DNA from: Verrucomicrobiota bacterium
GTDB taxonomy: Bacteria; Verrucomicrobiota; Verrucomicrobiia; Limisphaerales; AV2
Length of the DNA: 6,074 nucleotides
Assembly (NCBI GenBank): GCA_003218935.1
Contig: QHPA01000041.1
Location: forward strand, 1 to 6,074
Direction of reading: 5' to 3'
This document shows positions 4,978 through 6,074 of this stretch, in pieces (the first letter of the stretch is position 1; every line of letters begins with the position of its first letter). The notes beneath the pieces were generated by a model, which saw only the letters and a list, made by a program, of their open reading frames with translations, did not search any database and was not told where the DNA came from. A program made the translations under genes and the position numbers.

Positions 4978-5796
4978 ATGCACGGGTCCGGTCGGGATTA
5001 TTTTCTGGCGGCGGTAATGGTTTACGGCCTCAGCGCGATTTACTCGGTGTTTCTCTGGCGCAAAGGCTTTCGCCAGCATGACCGCGTGAACTACGGTCTG
5101 CTGTTGCTGGCGGCGATTTTCCACACCACCGCGATGTTCAAACGCGGCTTCTCTTTCGATCGCTGCCCGGTCAACAATCTCTACGAAGCGACCCTGTTCC
5201 TGCTCTGGACGATTGTCGCAACGTACTTGGTTGTCGGACTTTGGCCGCGCCTTCGATTCCTGGGTGCATTCGCGGCGCCCCTTTTGTTTTGCGTCGGCGT
5301 CTTCGCGTTGATGCCGGGGTTGGACAACTCCTACGGGGCACGTCCCGAGTTCAAACACGATTGGGTCAGCCTGCACGCGGCGTTGATCCTTCTTTCTTAC
5401 GGTGCGTTCGGGCTCAGTTCGGTGGCCGGTTTGATGTATCTGACTCAGGAGCATGACCTGAAATTCCGCAAGATGCGCGCGATCTTTTCGTTGCTGCCGC
5501 CGATTCAACGGCTCGAGCTGGTCATCGGTCGGCTGATGGTGACGGGTTTCGTCCTGCTCACCGCGGGGCTGGTGATTGGAGCGGTCCGGCTCAAGCCGCC
5601 GGAAGGCGTCAGTTACGTCGACGACCCCAAAGTGCATTGGTCAATCCTGGTTTGGCTGCTGTATCTTGCGCTGCTGATCATGAACTGGCGGTTCGCGCAA
5701 GGCGGTCGGCGTTTCGCCTGGGGCGCAGTTGGCTGTTTCCTTTTTGTGCTGCTGACGTTTTGGGGAGTCAATCTGATGTCGCCGATTCATCACTGA
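4978..5796 (+). CDS. ccsA: Cytochrome c assembly membrane protein, CcsA/HemX type
   Basis: The protein has 272 residues from the ATG at 4978 (a TTG lies one codon upstream). About eight hydrophobic segments are visible, at roughly residues 8-28, 39-55, 72-90, 95-112, 131-157, 185-204, 221-238 and 246-266, matching PF01578 membrane proteins (CcsA, ResC, HemX, YpjD). Family features include the loop CPVNNLYEA (63-71), FHTTA with H49, VSLHAALILLSYG with H133, DDPKVHW (215-221) and the end FWGVNLMSPIHH. CcsA exports haem and attaches it to apocytochrome c with CcsB; HemX-type members beside hemA affect glutamyl-tRNA reductase levels. Here the tryptophan-rich haem motif (WGxxWxWD) before DPK is replaced by EGVSYVDD, which leans towards HemX/YpjD rather than a full synthetase. 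hemA starts 107 bases downstream on the same strand. No ribosome site is obvious. Confidence 0.88.
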   Translation: MHGSGRDYFLAAVMVYGLSAIYSVFLWRKGFRQHDRVNYGLLLLAAIFHTTAMFKRGFSFDRCPVNNLYEATLFLLWTIVATYLVVGLWPRLRFLGAFAAPLLFCVGVFALMPGLDNSYGARPEFKHDWVSLHAALILLSYGAFGLSSVAGLMYLTQEHDLKFRKMRAIFSLLPPIQRLELVIGRLMVTGFVLLTAGLVIGAVRLKPPEGVSYVDDPKVHWSILVWLLYLALLIMNWRFAQGGRRFAWGAVGCFLFVLLTFWGVNLMSPIHH

Positions 5797-5851
5797 GCCT
5801 ATGCAGATCAAGCTGAATCGAGCGTCGAGGGCCAAAATGCGTTTCGGTGTC

Positions 5852-5893
5852 ATTCCGCATTCTGCATTCCGCATTCTGCATTCCGCGCTCCGC
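5852..5893. repeat. Heptamer tandem repeat between ccsA and hemA
   Basis: Six consecutive 7-base units run as ATTCCGC, ATTCTGC, ATTCCGC, ATTCTGC, ATTCCGC, GCTCCGC, so that a 14-base unit ATTCCGCATTCTGC is present twice in full plus a half copy. It ends ten bases before the hemA start codon and fills the place where a ribosome binding site would be expected. Similar ATTCYGC runs are, from memory, common between genes in verrucomicrobial assemblies. Confidence 0.85.
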
Positions 5894-5903
5894 ATTTCTT
5901 AAC

Positions 5904-6074
5904 ATGCCCATCGTCGTTACTGGACTGAGTCATCGCACTTCGCCCGTCGAGTTGCGGGAACGGTTTGCGTTTGCCGAGGCGAAAATACCGGAGGCACTGC
6001 AGCAGCTGCGGTCGAATGGCGTGGCGGATGAGGCGGTGATTCTCTCCACTTGCAACCGGGTCGAGATCTACGCC
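5904..6074 (+). CDS. hemA: Glutamyl-tRNA reductase, N-terminal part (runs off the right edge)
   Basis: The ATG at 5904 opens a frame of 57 codons to the window end. Two hallmarks of glutamyl-tRNA reductase are visible: [17 protein letters not shown] (residues 7-23) and [12 protein letters not shown] (46-57), the latter carrying the catalytic cysteine C50 that forms the thioester with glutamate. The enzyme reduces glutamyl-tRNA with NADPH to glutamate-1-semialdehyde, the first committed step of C5-pathway tetrapyrrole synthesis, in the cytoplasm. Full-length family members are usually about 410-450 residues, so only the start of the tRNA-binding catalytic domain is present. No Shine-Dalgarno precedes it; a heptamer repeat occupies that position. 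It is probably co-transcribed with, or functionally linked to, the upstream ccsA/HemX-type gene. Confidence 0.96.
   Translation, partial: MPIVVTGLSHRTSPVELRERFAFAEAKIPEALQQLRSNGVADEAVILSTCNRVEIYA

Noticed and set aside
4696..5637. 313-codon minus-strand open frame across ccsA and the nested palindrome
   Set aside because: It is antisense to the eight-segment membrane protein, and its C-terminal part is translated repeat (GTGVPPV and HGRDTRAT type peptides), a known kind of spurious product.

Overview
The window reads as chromosome from a GC-rich, Gram-negative-type bacterium. My best guess is Verrucomicrobiota, perhaps the Pedosphaera/Limisphaera side. The grounds are a type-A RNase P RNA, a small secreted cysteine protein of a kind I associate with that group, scarce Shine-Dalgarno sites, and several palindromic intergenic repeats of a style I recall from those genomes. 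The lineage call is inference; no 16S or marker search was possible.

Layout, left to right. (1) 1-460, minus strand: N-terminal 153 codons of a DUF421/YetF-type membrane protein that runs off the left edge. (2) 461-856: no convincing gene. (3) 857-1189, plus: a 110-residue secreted protein with four cysteines. (4) 1190-1474: non-coding, with hairpin repeats and a probable terminator for the next gene. (5) 1475-2944/2953, minus: a complete HtrA/DegP periplasmic serine protease with two PDZ domains. (6) 3089-3817, plus, divergent from it: a coiled-coil protein with a C4 zinc ribbon (COG1579/CdsZ-like). (7) 3858-4076, plus: a small membrane-anchored open frame that looks truncated or frameshifted. 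(8) about 4215-4716, plus: the RNase P RNA gene rnpB, unusually long at about 500 nt. (9) 4717-4977: non-coding, dominated by a nested palindrome. (10) 4978-5796, plus: a CcsA/HemX-type cytochrome c assembly membrane protein. (11) 5797-5903: a short spacer with a heptamer tandem repeat. (12) 5904 to the right edge, plus: the N-terminus of glutamyl-tRNA reductase, hemA.

The ccsA-hemA pair links haem precursor synthesis with haem handling at the membrane. The other genes are housekeeping or envelope functions without an obvious shared pathway.

The most unusual feature is in rnpB. A 64-nt double-hairpin palindrome sits inside the RNA gene, between the 3' strand of helix P17 and the 3' strand of helix P16. 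About 200 nt downstream a second element has the same architecture (two hairpins with 3-nt loops, the second loop GGA in both, closed by an outer stem) but different arm sequences. This suggests a structure-conserved mobile repeat family, one member of which has been accepted inside an essential ribozyme. I see no CRISPR array, phage, transposase, tRNA or new multi-gene system.
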